This document shows positions 34,686-46,747 of a stretch of 64,000 nucleotides of DNA, piece after piece (positions within the stretch are counted from its first letter, which is position 1; the number at the start of each line of letters is the position of its first letter). The notes beneath the pieces are model-generated. The model did no database searches and had not been told where the DNA came from. It saw only the letters and a list, made by a program, of their open reading frames with translations. Source of the stretch: WTFV01 sp965203525. Its GTDB lineage: Bacteria; Acidobacteriota; Vicinamibacteria; Vicinamibacterales; UBA8438. Made by a program: the position numbers and the translations under genes. The DNA is taken from contig OZ241898.1 in the NCBI GenBank assembly GCA_965203525.1, positions 1,922,001-1,986,000 of the forward strand, given 5' to 3'.

Positions 34686-37600
34686 CTACGGCGCGCCGAA
34701 CCCGATGCGGCCGACGAGCGCGAAGCGGTGGTCGGGCGGCCGGCCGAACGAGGCGTGCCGCTCGCCGGTCACCTCGACGTCGACGGCGCCGCCGAACTCC
34801 CCCATCCGCAGGCCGAGCCGCTGCCGCCGCGCGTCCTGCGCCCAGCCCAGCTCCGCGAACGGCGCCAGCAGTCCGAGCCCGTATCCCACCCGCGCGTCGA
34901 GCGCTCCGTCCTCCGGCCGGCCGATGCCCGCCGCCGCGCCGAGCGCCTGCTCCTGCCACAGCGTATCCGCTCCGATTTGCGGCGCACCCCACCGCGGCGT
35001 CACCTCGACCGACAGACCCCGCCCGGGCCGCCCTCCCGGCGTCAGCCGCGCCCGCACGCTCGCCCCCCGCTCCCGGTACCCCGACCCCGTGCTGAGCGCC
35101 AGCATCCGCCCCGACGCCTCCACCGCGACGCGCCCCGCGCCGTCCGTCACCTGCAATCCGCCCGCCACTTCCAACCCCGTGCCCGTCGCCCCCGCCCCGC
35201 CGTCGTACCGTCCGCTCACCGCCGCGAACGGCCGCACCGTCAGCCCCGTTCCGAACGTCCGTCCGGTCTCCAGACCCAGCCGCGACCGGTGCGCGGTCAC
35301 CCGCTGACCCGCCAGCAGTCCGCCGCCGGCGCCTTCGGTCTCCAGCCGCACGCCGCCCACGTCGCCCCGCAGCGCCAGATCCAGCCCGCGGCTGCGCCCG
35401 AGTTCCCGCCGCACGCCGCCGAGCCCCATCAGCACCGCCAGGTCGGCCGACTCGGCCGCCGCCGTCACCGACCGCGCCAGCTCCGCCCGGCCCCGGCCGG
35501 CGCCGAACACGCCCCACACCGACGTCCGGTCGTCCAGCGACCACCGCGCATACGGCTGCGCCGTCACCAGCCGCGTCGACAGCTCGCCCTGCCCGCTCGC
35601 GCCCACCGCCGCGTCCCGGAACGCGTAGTCCGCCTCGGCCACGCTCCGCGCCACCGCCAGCCCCGCCAGCAGGCGGCCCCGCTCGACGTCCCACCCCGCC
35701 GCCGCCGTCGCCGGCCGCCCGTCGTAGGTCGAACCCGAGCCGGCCGTTCCCTGGAACGACTGCCGGCCGCCCGCGCCCCACGCCGTCCATCGCAGCCCGC
35801 CGCCCGCGCCCGGCCCGGCCTCGGCCGCCTCCTGGCCGGTCCCGCCGCCGGAGAACGCGAACGCGCTGCCGAACAGCAGATCCTCGTCCGTCAGCCGCCC
35901 GCCCCCGCGGTGGGCCGGTCCCGCCCGCATCGCCGCCTGCCGCGCCGCTTCCCGCGGCCGGTCCGCCGCCGGCGCGGCGGACGCGCCCGCGGCGGCCAGG
36001 CCCCCGCCTCCGGGGCGCGTCCACGCCGTCCGCGCCGCCGCCGCCGCGGCCAGTCCGCTCCCCAGCGGCAGCGTCCGGCCCGCCAGCGACGCCTGCGCCT
36101 CGGGGGTCCCGCCGCCGCTCCCGTCCAGCCGGCGTCCCACCGTCGAGGCCGTTGCGGCCAGGAGGCTGCGCCCCACCCCCGCCAGCGTCGCCGCCATCAC
36201 TTCGCGCTCCGCCGCCGACGGCGCCACCACCACACCGAACCGCTGCTCCGCCGCGCCCGCCGCGTTCCGGCCCGTCACCGTCACCGTCGTCGTTCCCTCC
36301 GCCAACCCGGTCACCACCGCCGACGAACCGTCCACCTCCACCGCCGCCAGCGACCCGTCCGCCACCGCCGCCGCGTACGTCTCCGCCCCCCGGAACGCTC
36401 CCGACAGCTCGACCCGCGCCGGCGCGCCGCCCAGCGCCACCGTCACCGCGGGCAGCGTCCCCACCGCGAGAGGCCGGCCGTCCACGCGGTGCCCCGCCTG
36501 GGCCGCCAGACCCGCGTGCTCCGGGTCGGCCGCCGCGCCCATCCCGTCCGTGATGCGGCCTCCGCCCGGCGTCAGCGCGTCCGCCGCCACGCTCACGCCG
36601 TCCTCGTCGAGGTCCGACCCCGACACCCGGTACCCGAACCGCAGCCGCGGACCCTCGGCGTTCGTCAGGCGCATCGTCCGCACCGCCGAGCCGACCGTCA
36701 GTCCCAGCGTCGGCGTCCCCGTCACCTCGACCGGCTCGCTGAACGCCACCTCCACCGCGACCGTTTCCCCGTACCCGTACGTGTCCCCCGCCTCCGGCTG
36801 CGACACCAGCCGCAGACCGGTCACCACCGGCGGGTCGAGCACCGAAATCGTCACCTCCAGCGTCGCCGTGTCCCCGTCCGCGTCGGTCGCCGTCAGCGTC
36901 CAGGGCGCCGGCCGCTGCTCGGCCGTCGGCGTCCCCGTCAGCATCCGGCTCCCGCCGTCGAACCGCAGGCCCGCCGGCGGCGCCGGCGCCAGGGAGTACC
37001 GCAACGGCGGGTCGCCCCCCGTGGCCGCCGGCAGCGCCAGGCCGCCCGCCGGACGGCCTACCTGGTACTGCCGCGAAACCGTCGGCGTCCCCGCGAACGA
37101 CGGCCGCCGGTCCGCCCCCCCCCCCCCCGGCGGCGGCCGGTCCCGTCCCGTCACCGTCACCGTGAACGTCACCCGCGCCGAGGCCGCGCCGTCGGAAGCC
37201 GCCACCGTCACCGTATGGACCCGCGCCGCCGCGTCGGCCGCCACCGTCCCTTCCACCTGCCCGTCCACGTACCGCAGGCCCGGCGGCAACCCGGTCACCG
37301 TCACCGTCACCGCGTCGCCGTCCGGGTCGATCACCGCGATGGCGAACGGCGCGATCCGCTCCCCCTGCCGGTACGTCCGGTCGTCGGGGGTCCCGATCCT
37401 CGGCGGCCGGTTCCGCGACCCGGGCGGCCCCGGCGTCGACACGGCCGGCTCCACCGTGACGGCCACCGTGTCCGTCTCGCTCTCCCCGCCCGCGGTCACC
37501 GTCAGCTCGAACGTCAGCGTCACTTCCGACGTCACGTCCGGCGCCGTGAAGCTCGGCGTCGCCGTCGCCGCGCCCGTCAGCGTCACGCTCGGGCTGCCCC

Positions 37601-40400
37601 CCGTCTGGCGCCACGACCAGCTCGGCGTCTCGCCGGGCGGCGCCGTCGAGCCGCTCCCGTCCAGACGCACCGCGTCGCCCCCGTCCACCGTCTGGTCCGG
37701 ACCCGCGTCCGCCGTGAGCGAAGGGGGTGTGAAGACCGGGCCGAACCACTCGACCGTCACGTCCACGGTGTCCGTTTCCGTTACGCTGCTCTCGCCCGAG
37801 TAGACCGTCAGGGTGAACGTCAGCGTCACGTCCGACGTCAGGCCCGACGGCGCCGTGAAGCTCGGCCTCGCCGTGTTCGCGCCCGTCAGATCCACCGTCG
37901 GGCTGCCCCCCGTCTGGCTCCACGAGTAGGTCAGCGGGGGGGCGCCGAGCGGCGCCGTCGAACGGCGCCCGTCCAGGCGCACCTCGTCGCCCTCGTCCAC
38001 CACCTGGTCCGGTCCGGCGTCCGCCATCAGCACAAGGGGTTCGACCGTCACCACCACCGTGTCCGTGTCGCTGGCCCCGCCCGCCGTCACCGTCAGGGTG
38101 AACGTCAGCGTCACGTCCTCCGCCAGGGGCGACGGCGCCGTGAAGCTCGGCGTCGCCGTCGCCGCGCCCGTCAACGTCACCGGCGTCGTCGGGCTGCTGC
38201 CCGTCAGGCTCCACGAGTAGGTCAGCGCCTCGTTCTCGGGATCCTCCGAACCGCTCCCGTCCAGCCTCACCAGGCTGCCCTCGTACACCGTCTGGTCCGA
38301 ACCCGCGTTCGCCGTCGGATCGTCGTTGTCCGCCGTCACCGTGACCGCCACCGTGTCCGTCAGGCTGTCGTTGCCCACCGTCACCGTCAGCGTGAACGTC
38401 AGCGTCGCGTTCGCCAACAGGTTCGGCGCCGTGAAGCTCGCCGTCGCCGTGTTCGCGCCCGTCAGATCCACCGTCGGGCTGCCCCCCGTCTGGCGCCACG
38501 AATAGCTCGCCCGCCCCACGCCCTGAAGGTTCAGCCCCGTGACGGTCCCCGACAGGCTCACCGGGTCGTCCTCGTCCACCGTCTGGTCCGGCGCATCGTC
38601 CACCGTCCAGCCCGGGGTGGCATCCACCGTGATGTCCACCGAGTCCGACCCGCCTTCGCCGCCCGCCGTCACCACCAGCGAGAACCGCAACACCTCGTCG
38701 GCCGTCAGCCCCGTCGGCGCCGTGAAGGTCGTCGTCGCCGACGTGGCGCTCGCCAGCGTCACCGGCGGGCCGGCCGTCTGCGTCCACCGGTATTCGGTGA
38801 TCGGGTCCCCGTCGGGGTCCGAGCCGCTCCCCGTCAGGGTCACCGTGTCGCCCTCGTCCACCGTCTGGTCCGGTCCCGCGTCCGCCGTCGGGAAGCCGTC
38901 GTCGTCCCGGATCGTCCCGGTCACGGTGTTCATGCTCGCCGTCAGGAACCTCGCGTTCGTCAGATTGCTCAGGGACAGCACCACCGTCTCGTGCCGCTCG
39001 ACCACCGGGTCCCCGGTCACCGACACGGTGATCGTCTCGCTCGTGTCCCCCGGCGAAAACGTCACGGTCCCCGCCGCCAGCGCCGTGTAGTCCGTGCCGC
39101 TCGTCGCCGTCCCCCTGCCGGTGTCGGCGTAGTCCACCGTCACCGTCTTCCCGCTCGCCGCCGACGACCCGCTTTGCGCCACCAGAGTCAGCGTGAAGGT
39201 CATGTCCGTCGAGCCGGCGTCCCCCTCCGTCACGCTCGCCGGGCCGGTCCGCAGCAGCGCCGGGTCGTCGTCCGTGATGGTCCCGACTCCCGTCCCGTCC
39301 CCGATGATTGCGTTCGTCGGCCCGGCCGCAAGCCTGACTCCCACCGTCTCGTCCGCCTCGGGGTCCGTGTCCCCCAGCACCTCCACCGTGAACGTCTTGC
39401 TCGTCTCCCCCGGCGCGAACGTCAAGAACCGAAAGCCGTCTATCGCCGTGTAGTCCGTGCCGCTCGTCGCCGTACCGTCCCCCGGATAGATCGCGTACCC
39501 CAGCCGCACCTCCCTGCCGCTCGCCGGGCTCAGGCTCACCGTGAAGGTCATGTCCGTCGAGCCGCTGTCGCCCTCGGTCACGGTCGGCGAATCGACCGAG
39601 AGGGCCGGCATGGGGTCGTCGTCCGTGATCGTGCCGGTCCCCGTGCCCGTGGCGATCCGCGCGCCGAAGCCGACCCCGCTCAACCCCACCACCACCGTCT
39701 CGTCCGCCTCGTCGAGCGTGTCCCCCTGCACCGCCACCGTGACCGTCTTGCTCGTCTGGCCCGGGCTGAAGCGCAGCCGGATCCGGTTGTTCTGCAAGGA
39801 CGTCGTGTAGTCCGTGCCGCTCGTCGCCGTGCCCCCCGTGATGCCGAAAATCACCGCGACGTTCCGGTTGCTCGCCGGGTTCATGGTCACCGTGAAGTTC
39901 ATGTTCGTCGAGCCGCTGTCGCCCTCGGTCACGGTCGGGGAGTTGACCCGCAGCGCCGGAGTCCCCGAGTCGTCGTCCCGGATGGTGCCCGTCCCGCTGA
40001 CGGCCGACACCGTCGCGCCGCCCGTCGGGTTGCTCAGGGTCACCACCACGGTCTCGTCCAACTCGCTGGTCGTGTCGCCCGTCACCGACACCGTGATCGT
40101 CTGGCTCGTCGTCCCCGCCTCGAACGTCAGCGTCCCCGCCGCCAGCGCCGTGTAGTCCGTGCCCGAGGTCGCCGTTCCGGTGCCGGCGTCGGCGTAGCCC
40201 ACCGTCACCTGGCCGCCGCTCGCCGGGCTCAGGGTCACCGTGAAGGTCAGGTTCGCCGAACCGCTGTCCCCCTCGTCCACGCGCGGCGAATCGATCGACA
40301 GCACCGACGTCGTCGTCTGCGCGTCCGCGTCGGCGGCGAACGTCCACGAGGCGGTGGCGATCAGCAGCCCGACGGCGGTTGCGCGAAGTGGTCTCGTCAT
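34686..40400 (-). CDS. Giant Calx-beta/PKD-like autotransporter, probable phase-variable surface protein
   Basis: 1904 residues. Signal peptide ending ADADAQ. Four Calx-beta domains (about 30-500) each contain TATSGTDYT and end in ETV.V.LS. Five PKD/REJ-like domains (about 500-985) contain DAGPDQTVDEGD-type turns. Two putative Ig/cadherin-like domains (about 1000-1200) and a SwmB-like domain (about 1210-1320) follow, then a Gly/Ala-rich linker. The C-terminal ~320 residues (from DEDLLFGSAFAFSG) look like an autotransporter beta-barrel ending RIGFGAP. Likely an adhesin or calcium-binding surface protein. A 14-nt poly-G encodes residues about 1090-1095 and a 17-nt poly-C lies 39 bp upstream of the ATG. 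The present tract length keeps the barrel in frame. Confidence 0.82.
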   Translation of the reverse strand: MTRPLRATAVGLLIATASWTFAADADAQTTTSVLSIDSPRVDEGDSGSANLTFTVTLSPASGGQVTVGYADAGTGTATSGTDYTALAAGTLTFEAGTTSQTITVSVTGDTTSELDETVVVTLSNPTGGATVSAVSGTGTIRDDDSGTPALRVNSPTVTEGDSGSTNMNFTVTMNPASNRNVAVIFGITGGTATSGTDYTTSLQNNRIRLRFSPGQTSKTVTVAVQGDTLDEADETVVVGLSGVGFGARIATGTGTGTITDDDPMPALSVDSPTVTEGDSGSTDMTFTVSLSPASGREVRLGYAIYPGDGTATSGTDYTAIDGFRFLTFAPGETSKTFTVEVLGDTDPEADETVGVRLAAGPTNAIIGDGTGVGTITDDDPALLRTGPASVTEGDAGSTDMTFTLTLVAQSGSSAASGKTVTVDYADTGRGTATSGTDYTALAAGTVTFSPGDTSETITVSVTGDPVVERHETVVLSLSNLTNARFLTASMNTVTGTIRDDDGFPTADAGPDQTVDEGDTVTLTGSGSDPDGDPITEYRWTQTAGPPVTLASATSATTTFTAPTGLTADEVLRFSLVVTAGGEGGSDSVDITVDATPGWTVDDAPDQTVDEDDPVSLSGTVTGLNLQGVGRASYSWRQTGGSPTVDLTGANTATASFTAPNLLANATLTFTLTVTVGNDSLTDTVAVTVTADNDDPTANAGSDQTVYEGSLVRLDGSGSEDPENEALTYSWSLTGSSPTTPVTLTGAATATPSFTAPSPLAEDVTLTFTLTVTAGGASDTDTVVVTVEPLVLMADAGPDQVVDEGDEVRLDGRRSTAPLGAPPLTYSWSQTGGSPTVDLTGANTARPSFTAPSGLTSDVTLTFTLTVYSGESSVTETDTVDVTVEWFGPVFTPPSLTADAGPDQTVDGGDAVRLDGSGSTAPPGETPSWSWRQTGGSPSVTLTGAATATPSFTAPDVTSEVTLTFELTVTAGGESETDTVAVTVEPAVSTPGPPGSRNRPPRIGTPDDRTYRQGERIAPFAIAVIDPDGDAVTVTVTGLPPGLRYVDGQVEGTVAADAAARVHTVTVAASDGAASARVTFTVTVTGRDRPPPGGGGADRRPSFAGTPTVSRQYQVGRPAGGLALPAATGGDPPLRYSLAPAPPAGLRFDGGSRMLTGTPTAEQRPAPWTLTATDADGDTATLEVTISVLDPPVVTGLRLVSQPEAGDTYGYGETVAVEVAFSEPVEVTGTPTLGLTVGSAVRTMRLTNAEGPRLRFGYRVSGSDLDEDGVSVAADALTPGGGRITDGMGAAADPEHAGLAAQAGHRVDGRPLAVGTLPAVTVALGGAPARVELSGAFRGAETYAAAVADGSLAAVEVDGSSAVVTGLAEGTTTVTVTGRNAAGAAEQRFGVVVAPSAAEREVMAATLAGVGRSLLAATASTVGRRLDGSGGGTPEAQASLAGRTLPLGSGLAAAAAARTAWTRPGGGGLAAAGASAAPAADRPREAARQAAMRAGPAHRGGGRLTDEDLLFGSAFAFSGGGTGQEAAEAGPGAGGGLRWTAWGAGGRQSFQGTAGSGSTYDGRPATAAAGWDVERGRLLAGLAVARSVAEADYAFRDAAVGASGQGELSTRLVTAQPYARWSLDDRTSVWGVFGAGRGRAELARSVTAAAESADLAVLMGLGGVRRELGRSRGLDLALRGDVGGVRLETEGAGGGLLAGQRVTAHRSRLGLETGRTFGTGLTVRPFAAVSGRYDGGAGATGTGLEVAGGLQVTDGAGRVAVEASGRMLALSTGSGYRERGASVRARLTPGGRPGRGLSVEVTPRWGAPQIGADTLWQEQALGAAAGIGRPEDGALDARVGYGLGLLAPFAELGWAQDARRQRLGLRMGEFGGAVDVEVTGERHASFGRPPDHRFALVGRIGFGAP
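37115..37128 (-). repeat. 14-nt homopolymer inside the autotransporter gene
   Basis: Fourteen C on the plus strand, read as G14 in the gene. It is decoded as the last base of a Pro codon, four Gly codons and the first base of an Ala codon. One base gained or lost would shift the frame before the linker and barrel. Confidence 0.97.
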
Positions 40401-40439
40401 GACCCTGTACTCGGTCTTCTCCCGAATCGCGTTAGCTGC

Positions 40440-40456
40440 GGGGGGGGGGGGGGGGG
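40440..40456 (-). repeat. 17-nt homopolymer upstream of the autotransporter
   Basis: Seventeen G on the plus strand (C17 in gene orientation), 39 bp upstream of the start codon, in the promoter or 5' leader. Length change could alter promoter spacing or leader structure. Confidence 0.95.
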
Positions 40457-40657
40457 ATTCGGAATCGGCATGGGACTGAAGGGAACTCGCTCATGGGCAT
40501 GTCGGCCACGGAACCGGAACCGAGGGAAACGAACGGGAAATTTCGCCTGGCGCGCCGCACGGATGGCGTCGTTGGGCAAGCAGCGAACAACCCGCGGGAT
40601 CTCTCCGTGCGCCGACATGATACCACGCCGGACGACGGCGCAGTCGTCGGAGGGGGG

Positions 40658-40804
40658 CGCGCCGGCCGGATCTGACCGGCCGGCGGGCGACGATTGCCGG
40701 GCGGCCGGGTGGGGGCGCGCCGGCCGGATCTGACCGGCTGGCGGGCGACGATTGCCGGGCGGCCGGGTGACGGCCTGCTGAACGCGGTCCGTCATCCGGA
40801 ATGA
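40658..40804 (+). pseudogene. Degenerate double copy of the RES-toxin 3' end
   Basis: Positions 40724-40804 encode GRPGDGLLNAVRHPE followed by a stop and match, with few changes, the end of the RES toxin gene at 12742-12821 (GRPGDGLLDAVRHLE). The similarity continues past both stops (GACCGNCCGCCACCGC-like). A shorter second copy lies at about 40658-40710, offset 58 bp. No start or RES catalytic core is present. This accounts for most of the 500-bp gap between the autotransporter and the coiled-coil gene. Confidence 0.85.
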
Positions 40805-40835
40805 CCGACCGCCACCGCGGCGCCGGTTCCGGCCG

Positions 40836-40917
40836 GTGCCGTGAGTGAGACGCGCGCGGCTCAGGCGGCGTCGCGGGTGCCGTGAGTGAGACGCGCGCGG
40901 CTCAGGCGGCGTCGCGG
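40836..40917 (-). repeat. 41-bp tandem duplication over the 3' end of the coiled-coil gene
   Basis: Two exact 41-bp copies, 40836-40876 and 40877-40917. The second covers the stop codon and last codons of the gene, so the stop context is duplicated immediately downstream. Confidence 0.95.
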
Positions 40918-41675
40918 TCGCGGCGTCCGGCGAGAAAACCGTCGAGAGAGCCTTCGAGTCTGGCCATGCGTTCGCGCTGCTCCGCGATCTCCCGGATCGT
41001 CTCGTCGAACCGCTTGTTCACGCCGTCGAACCGCTTGCCCACGTCCTGGTTCGTGGCGTCGAACCGCATGTTCACCTCGTCGAACCGCCGGTTCACGTCC
41101 TGGTTCATGGCGTCGAACCGCCGGCTCATGTCCTGATTCACCTCGTCGAACCGCTTGTTCACGCCGTCGAACCGCTTGCCCACGTCCTGGTTCGTGGCGT
41201 CGAACCGCATGTTCACCTCGTCGAACCGCCGGTTCACGTCCTGGTTCACCTCGTCGAACCGCATGTTCACCTCGTCGAACCGCCGGTTCATGTCCTGGTT
41301 CACCTCGTCGAACCGCTTGTTCACCTCGTCGAACCGCCGGTTCATGTCCTGGTTCACCTCGTCGAACCGCTTGCTCACGTCGTCGAACCGCCGGTTCATG
41401 TCCTGGTTCACCTCGTCGAACCGCTGGTTCACGCCGTCGAACCGCCGGTTCATGTCCTGGTTCACGCCGTCGAACCGCTTGTTCACGTCGTCGAACCGCC
41501 GGTTCATGTCCTGGTTCACGCCGTCGAACCGCTTGTTCACGTCGTCGAACCGGTCGTTGATTTCCTTGCGCTGACGGTCCATGCGGATGAGCAGCGTCAG
41601 CAACGTCGCGAGCTGGCCGCCCGTGAGGGCCAGGAACCCGATCAGGATCGTGATGGTTTCGGTGTTCATGAACAT
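40902..41675 (-). CDS. Membrane-anchored heptad-repeat coiled-coil protein
   Basis: About 257 residues. A single N-terminal TM helix (ITILIGFLALTGGQLATLL) is followed by a near-perfect repeat of RFDEVNK/RFDGVNQ heptads interleaved with DMNR, running about residues 45-215, then a basic tail. Hydrophobic Phe and Val at fixed heptad positions predict a long rod-like coiled coil. At DNA level the array is a 21+33 bp composite. Start is ATG at 41675 or 41669. I do not recognise a function; similar phage-tail-fibre-like or DUF1640-like repeat proteins exist. It lies upstream of the autotransporter on the same strand. Confidence 0.75.
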   Translation of the reverse strand: MFMNTETITILIGFLALTGGQLATLLTLLIRMDRQRKEINDRFDDVNKRFDGVNQDMNRRFDDVNKRFDGVNQDMNRRFDGVNQRFDEVNQDMNRRFDDVSKRFDEVNQDMNRRFDEVNKRFDEVNQDMNRRFDEVNMRFDEVNQDVNRRFDEVNMRFDATNQDVGKRFDGVNKRFDEVNQDMSRRFDAMNQDVNRRFDEVNMRFDATNQDVGKRFDGVNKRFDETIREIAEQRERMARLEGSLDGFLAGRRDRDAA

Positions 41676-41949
41676 CCCGCGTCCGACGCCCGGAGGCGTC
41701 GCGACCGTCACGGCAAGTGGTACCGAATCCCCCCCTCGCTGTCAACCCTCACGGACCGCAGTCGTCGGACGCCCCCCGGCCGCGGCGGGGCCGGCCCTGT
41801 ACGGTTCCCCGCCGTGGCGAGCGGCCGTCGCGCGGTCAGGCCGCACGGAACGCGGCTCGCGCCGAACCCCTTTTCGACCCGCCGGTTCGGCCGCCCGACA
41901 GGCCCGGACCACCGCCCGGCTTCCGGCTCGTTTCCCGAACCGGAACGCT

Positions 41950-42669
41950 TCAGGACCTGCGCTCGCGGGCGACGACGGCGTCGGGACGCCGGACGTACAG
42001 CGGCTGCGCGGCGTGCGGGGCGACGCCGCGGCGCTCGAACGCGATGCGCGCGACGGCCGGCGCGAGCGGCGGCGGGTGGTCCACCAAGCCGGCGGCCGGT
42101 CCGAGCCGCTCGGCCAGCAGCGCCCGCGCCGCGGCCACCGCGTCGCCGACCACGTCCACCCGCCGCCCGGCGAGTTCCGCCTTCCAGGCCTCCAGGATCT
42201 CCGCGGGCGGACCGACGCGCGGGCCGGCGAGGCACGCCCCGGTGGCGCGCTCGTACAGCGCGGCGAACACGTCGCGCCGGCGTCCGTCCAGCCAGGCCAG
42301 GACCCGTTCGCCCGGTCCGGGCGTGCGGGCCAGCGCCTCCAGCGTCGAGACCGGGACCACCGGCCGGCGGTGGACGAGCGCGAGCGCCTGCGCGGTCGCC
42401 AGCCCCACCCGCAGGCCGGTGAACGAACCGGGGCCGGACGCGACCGCGAAGCGATCGACGTCGGACAGCGCGACCCCCGCCGCGCCGGCCAGCGCCAGCA
42501 GGTCGCCCGGCAGCCGTTCGCCGTGCGTGCGGGACGGGTCCCCGGCGGACGCCGCCACGACCTCCCCGTCCCGCGCCAGCGCCGCGCTGCCCGCGCGCGT
42601 GCTCGTGTCCAGCGCCAGGATCCACGCCGGCCGCCGTCCCGGACCCTCCACGACCCGCGATGCTACCAT
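41950..42669 (-). CDS. tsaB: tRNA threonylcarbamoyladenosine biosynthesis protein TsaB
   Basis: 239 residues. ASKHA-fold N-terminal lobe with ILALDTSTRAGSAAL, RTHGERLPGDL and the family signature VASGPGSFTGLRVGLATAQAL. It is the scaffold partner of TsaD in making t6A37 of ANN-decoding tRNAs. The C-terminal lobe is shorter and more variable, as usual. Its ATG is only 8 bp from the divergent mutS ATG; a GTG seven codons in would leave a little more room. Confidence 0.92.
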   Translation of the reverse strand: MVASRVVEGPGRRPAWILALDTSTRAGSAALARDGEVVAASAGDPSRTHGERLPGDLLALAGAAGVALSDVDRFAVASGPGSFTGLRVGLATAQALALVHRRPVVPVSTLEALARTPGPGERVLAWLDGRRRDVFAALYERATGACLAGPRVGPPAEILEAWKAELAGRRVDVVGDAVAAARALLAERLGPAAGLVDHPPPLAPAVARIAFERRGVAPHAAQPLYVRRPDAVVARERRS

Positions 42670-42677
42670 CGAACACG

Positions 42678-45338
<2,661 letters not shown>

Positions 45339-45346
45339 GCGTTCCC

Positions 45347-45460
45347 CGGCGTCCGCAGGCCGAGCACGTCCCAGTCCTCCCGGTATCGCGTCCGAACGTC
45401 AACCCGATGAAACAGCTCCCGGCGTCCGCAGGCCGAGCATGTCCAAATCCTCCCCCGCCC
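45347..45460 (+). repeat. Direct repeat pair between mutS and the DHS-like gene, offset 73 bp
   Basis: CGGCGTCCGCAGGCCGAGCA begins at 45347 and again at 45420, with GTCC..TCCTCCC following in both. The second copy runs into the ATG of the DHS-like gene, so that gene's 5' edge has been duplicated. Confidence 0.92.
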
Positions 45461-46542
45461 CCGGCAAGTCGCGCTTCCTGGAAGTGCCGGTCGAGCCGTT
45501 CGAGATCGCGCCGGGCGCCCCGGCCGACGAGCTGCTCCGCCGGATGGAGCGGATCTCGTTCCAGGGACGCAACCTCGCCACCGCCCACCGGATCTGGCGG
45601 CGCATGCTGGCCGACGACGTCCTGATCTTCCTCGGCGTGGCCGGCGCGCTGACCGCCGGCGGCCTGCGGCTCGCCATCGCCCGGCTGATCCGCGAGCGCG
45701 CGGTCGACTGCGTCGTCTCCACCGGGGCCAACCTGTACCACGACCTGCACGAGACCCGCGGCCGGCGGCACTTCGTCGGTTCGCCCCGGGCCGACGACCG
45801 CGCGCTCCAGGCGGCGCGCATCGATCGCGTGTACGACACCTACGCGGACGAGGACGAGTTCGTCGACAACGACCACTGGATCGCCCGCTTCACGGGCGGT
45901 CTCGAAGCGCGGCCGTACACCACGCGCGAGTACCTCCAGCAGCTCGGCCGGCGTCTCTGGAGCGAAACCGGCCGCGACGGCATCCTCACCGCCGCCTGCC
46001 GCGCCGGGGTGCCCCTGTTCTGCCCGGCGATCGCCGATTCGTCGATCGGCATGGGGCTGGCCCAGGCCCGCCACCTCCACCCCGAGCACGGGCGGATCGA
46101 CGTGATCGGCGACGTCATCGAATCGACCAACCTCGTGATCCGGCGCCCGCGGACCGCCTCCGTCGTGCTGGGCGGCGGGACGCCGAAGAACTTCATCAAC
46201 CAGGCGAGCGTGCAGGCCGACTTCTGCCGGCCCGGCGCCGGCGGGCACCGCTACGCGCTGCAGATCATCACCGACGCCCCGCACTTCGGCGGCGCCTCCG
46301 GATCGACCCTGGACGAGGCGCAGAGCTGGGGCAAGCTGGCCGCCGGCGCCGACCAGGTCACCGTGCACGCCGACGCGACGCTGGCGTTCCCGTTGCTCGC
46401 GACGGCCCTGGCCGCCTCGGCGCGCGAGCTGCTCGCCGCCCGCCGTCCCCCCGCGTTCGAGATCGGCGGCCGGGCCCTGGTGGTCGACGGCGCGCCGGTT
46501 CCGGTCGACCGTTTCGACCGGCTCGACGACCCGCCGGAGTAG
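45439..46542 (+). CDS. Deoxyhypusine synthase-like protein, possible homospermidine synthase
   Basis: 367 residues of the DHS superfamily. NAD-binding signatures include STGANLYHDLHE, the NVVLGGGTPKN-like VVLGGGTPKNFINQ, and DEAQSWGK with Lys299 aligned to the catalytic lysine. Bacteria lack eIF5A, so hypusination is unlikely. Known bacterial relatives act on free polyamines, transferring an aminobutyl group to putrescine to give homospermidine. The nearby putrescine genes aguA and aguB support this reading, which is inference. The start ATG lies in a duplicated segment. Confidence 0.82.
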   Translation: MSKSSPAPGKSRFLEVPVEPFEIAPGAPADELLRRMERISFQGRNLATAHRIWRRMLADDVLIFLGVAGALTAGGLRLAIARLIRERAVDCVVSTGANLYHDLHETRGRRHFVGSPRADDRALQAARIDRVYDTYADEDEFVDNDHWIARFTGGLEARPYTTREYLQQLGRRLWSETGRDGILTAACRAGVPLFCPAIADSSIGMGLAQARHLHPEHGRIDVIGDVIESTNLVIRRPRTASVVLGGGTPKNFINQASVQADFCRPGAGGHRYALQIITDAPHFGGASGSTLDEAQSWGKLAAGADQVTVHADATLAFPLLATALAASARELLAARRPPAFEIGGRALVVDGAPVPVDRFDRLDDPPE

Positions 46543-46580
46543 CCGCGGCGCGGACCGTCGGGGAGCCGGCGTCCATCCGA

Positions 46581-46747
46581 TTAACAGCCCGTGGCGGAAA
46601 CCCCGCGTCGCACCGAGACGGGCGGGGCGCCCGGCTGACAAGGCGTGAGGAGGGAGCATGTCGGCCCTATGCGACCGACGAACAACGCAGTTCAGCCGGG
46701 ATGCGGCGCCCGTCGAATGCAGCGGGGATTTCACCACGGGCTGTTAA
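46581..46747. mobile_element. MITE-like element copy A with TTAA flanks
   Basis: A 159-bp non-coding element (46585-46743) has terminal inverted repeats CAGCCCGTGGCGGAAA and TTTCACCACGGGCTG, bordered on both sides by TTAA (46581-46584, 46744-46747), a likely target-site duplication. It lies between convergent genes. Flanking sequences 46542-46571 and 46777-46807 are themselves a direct repeat. No transposase is encoded. Confidence 0.85.

Noticed and set aside
34728..40733. Plus-strand open frame of about 2000 codons opposite the autotransporter
   Set aside because: Arg/Pro-rich composition without domains; a shadow of the high-GC third-position bias of the minus-strand gene.
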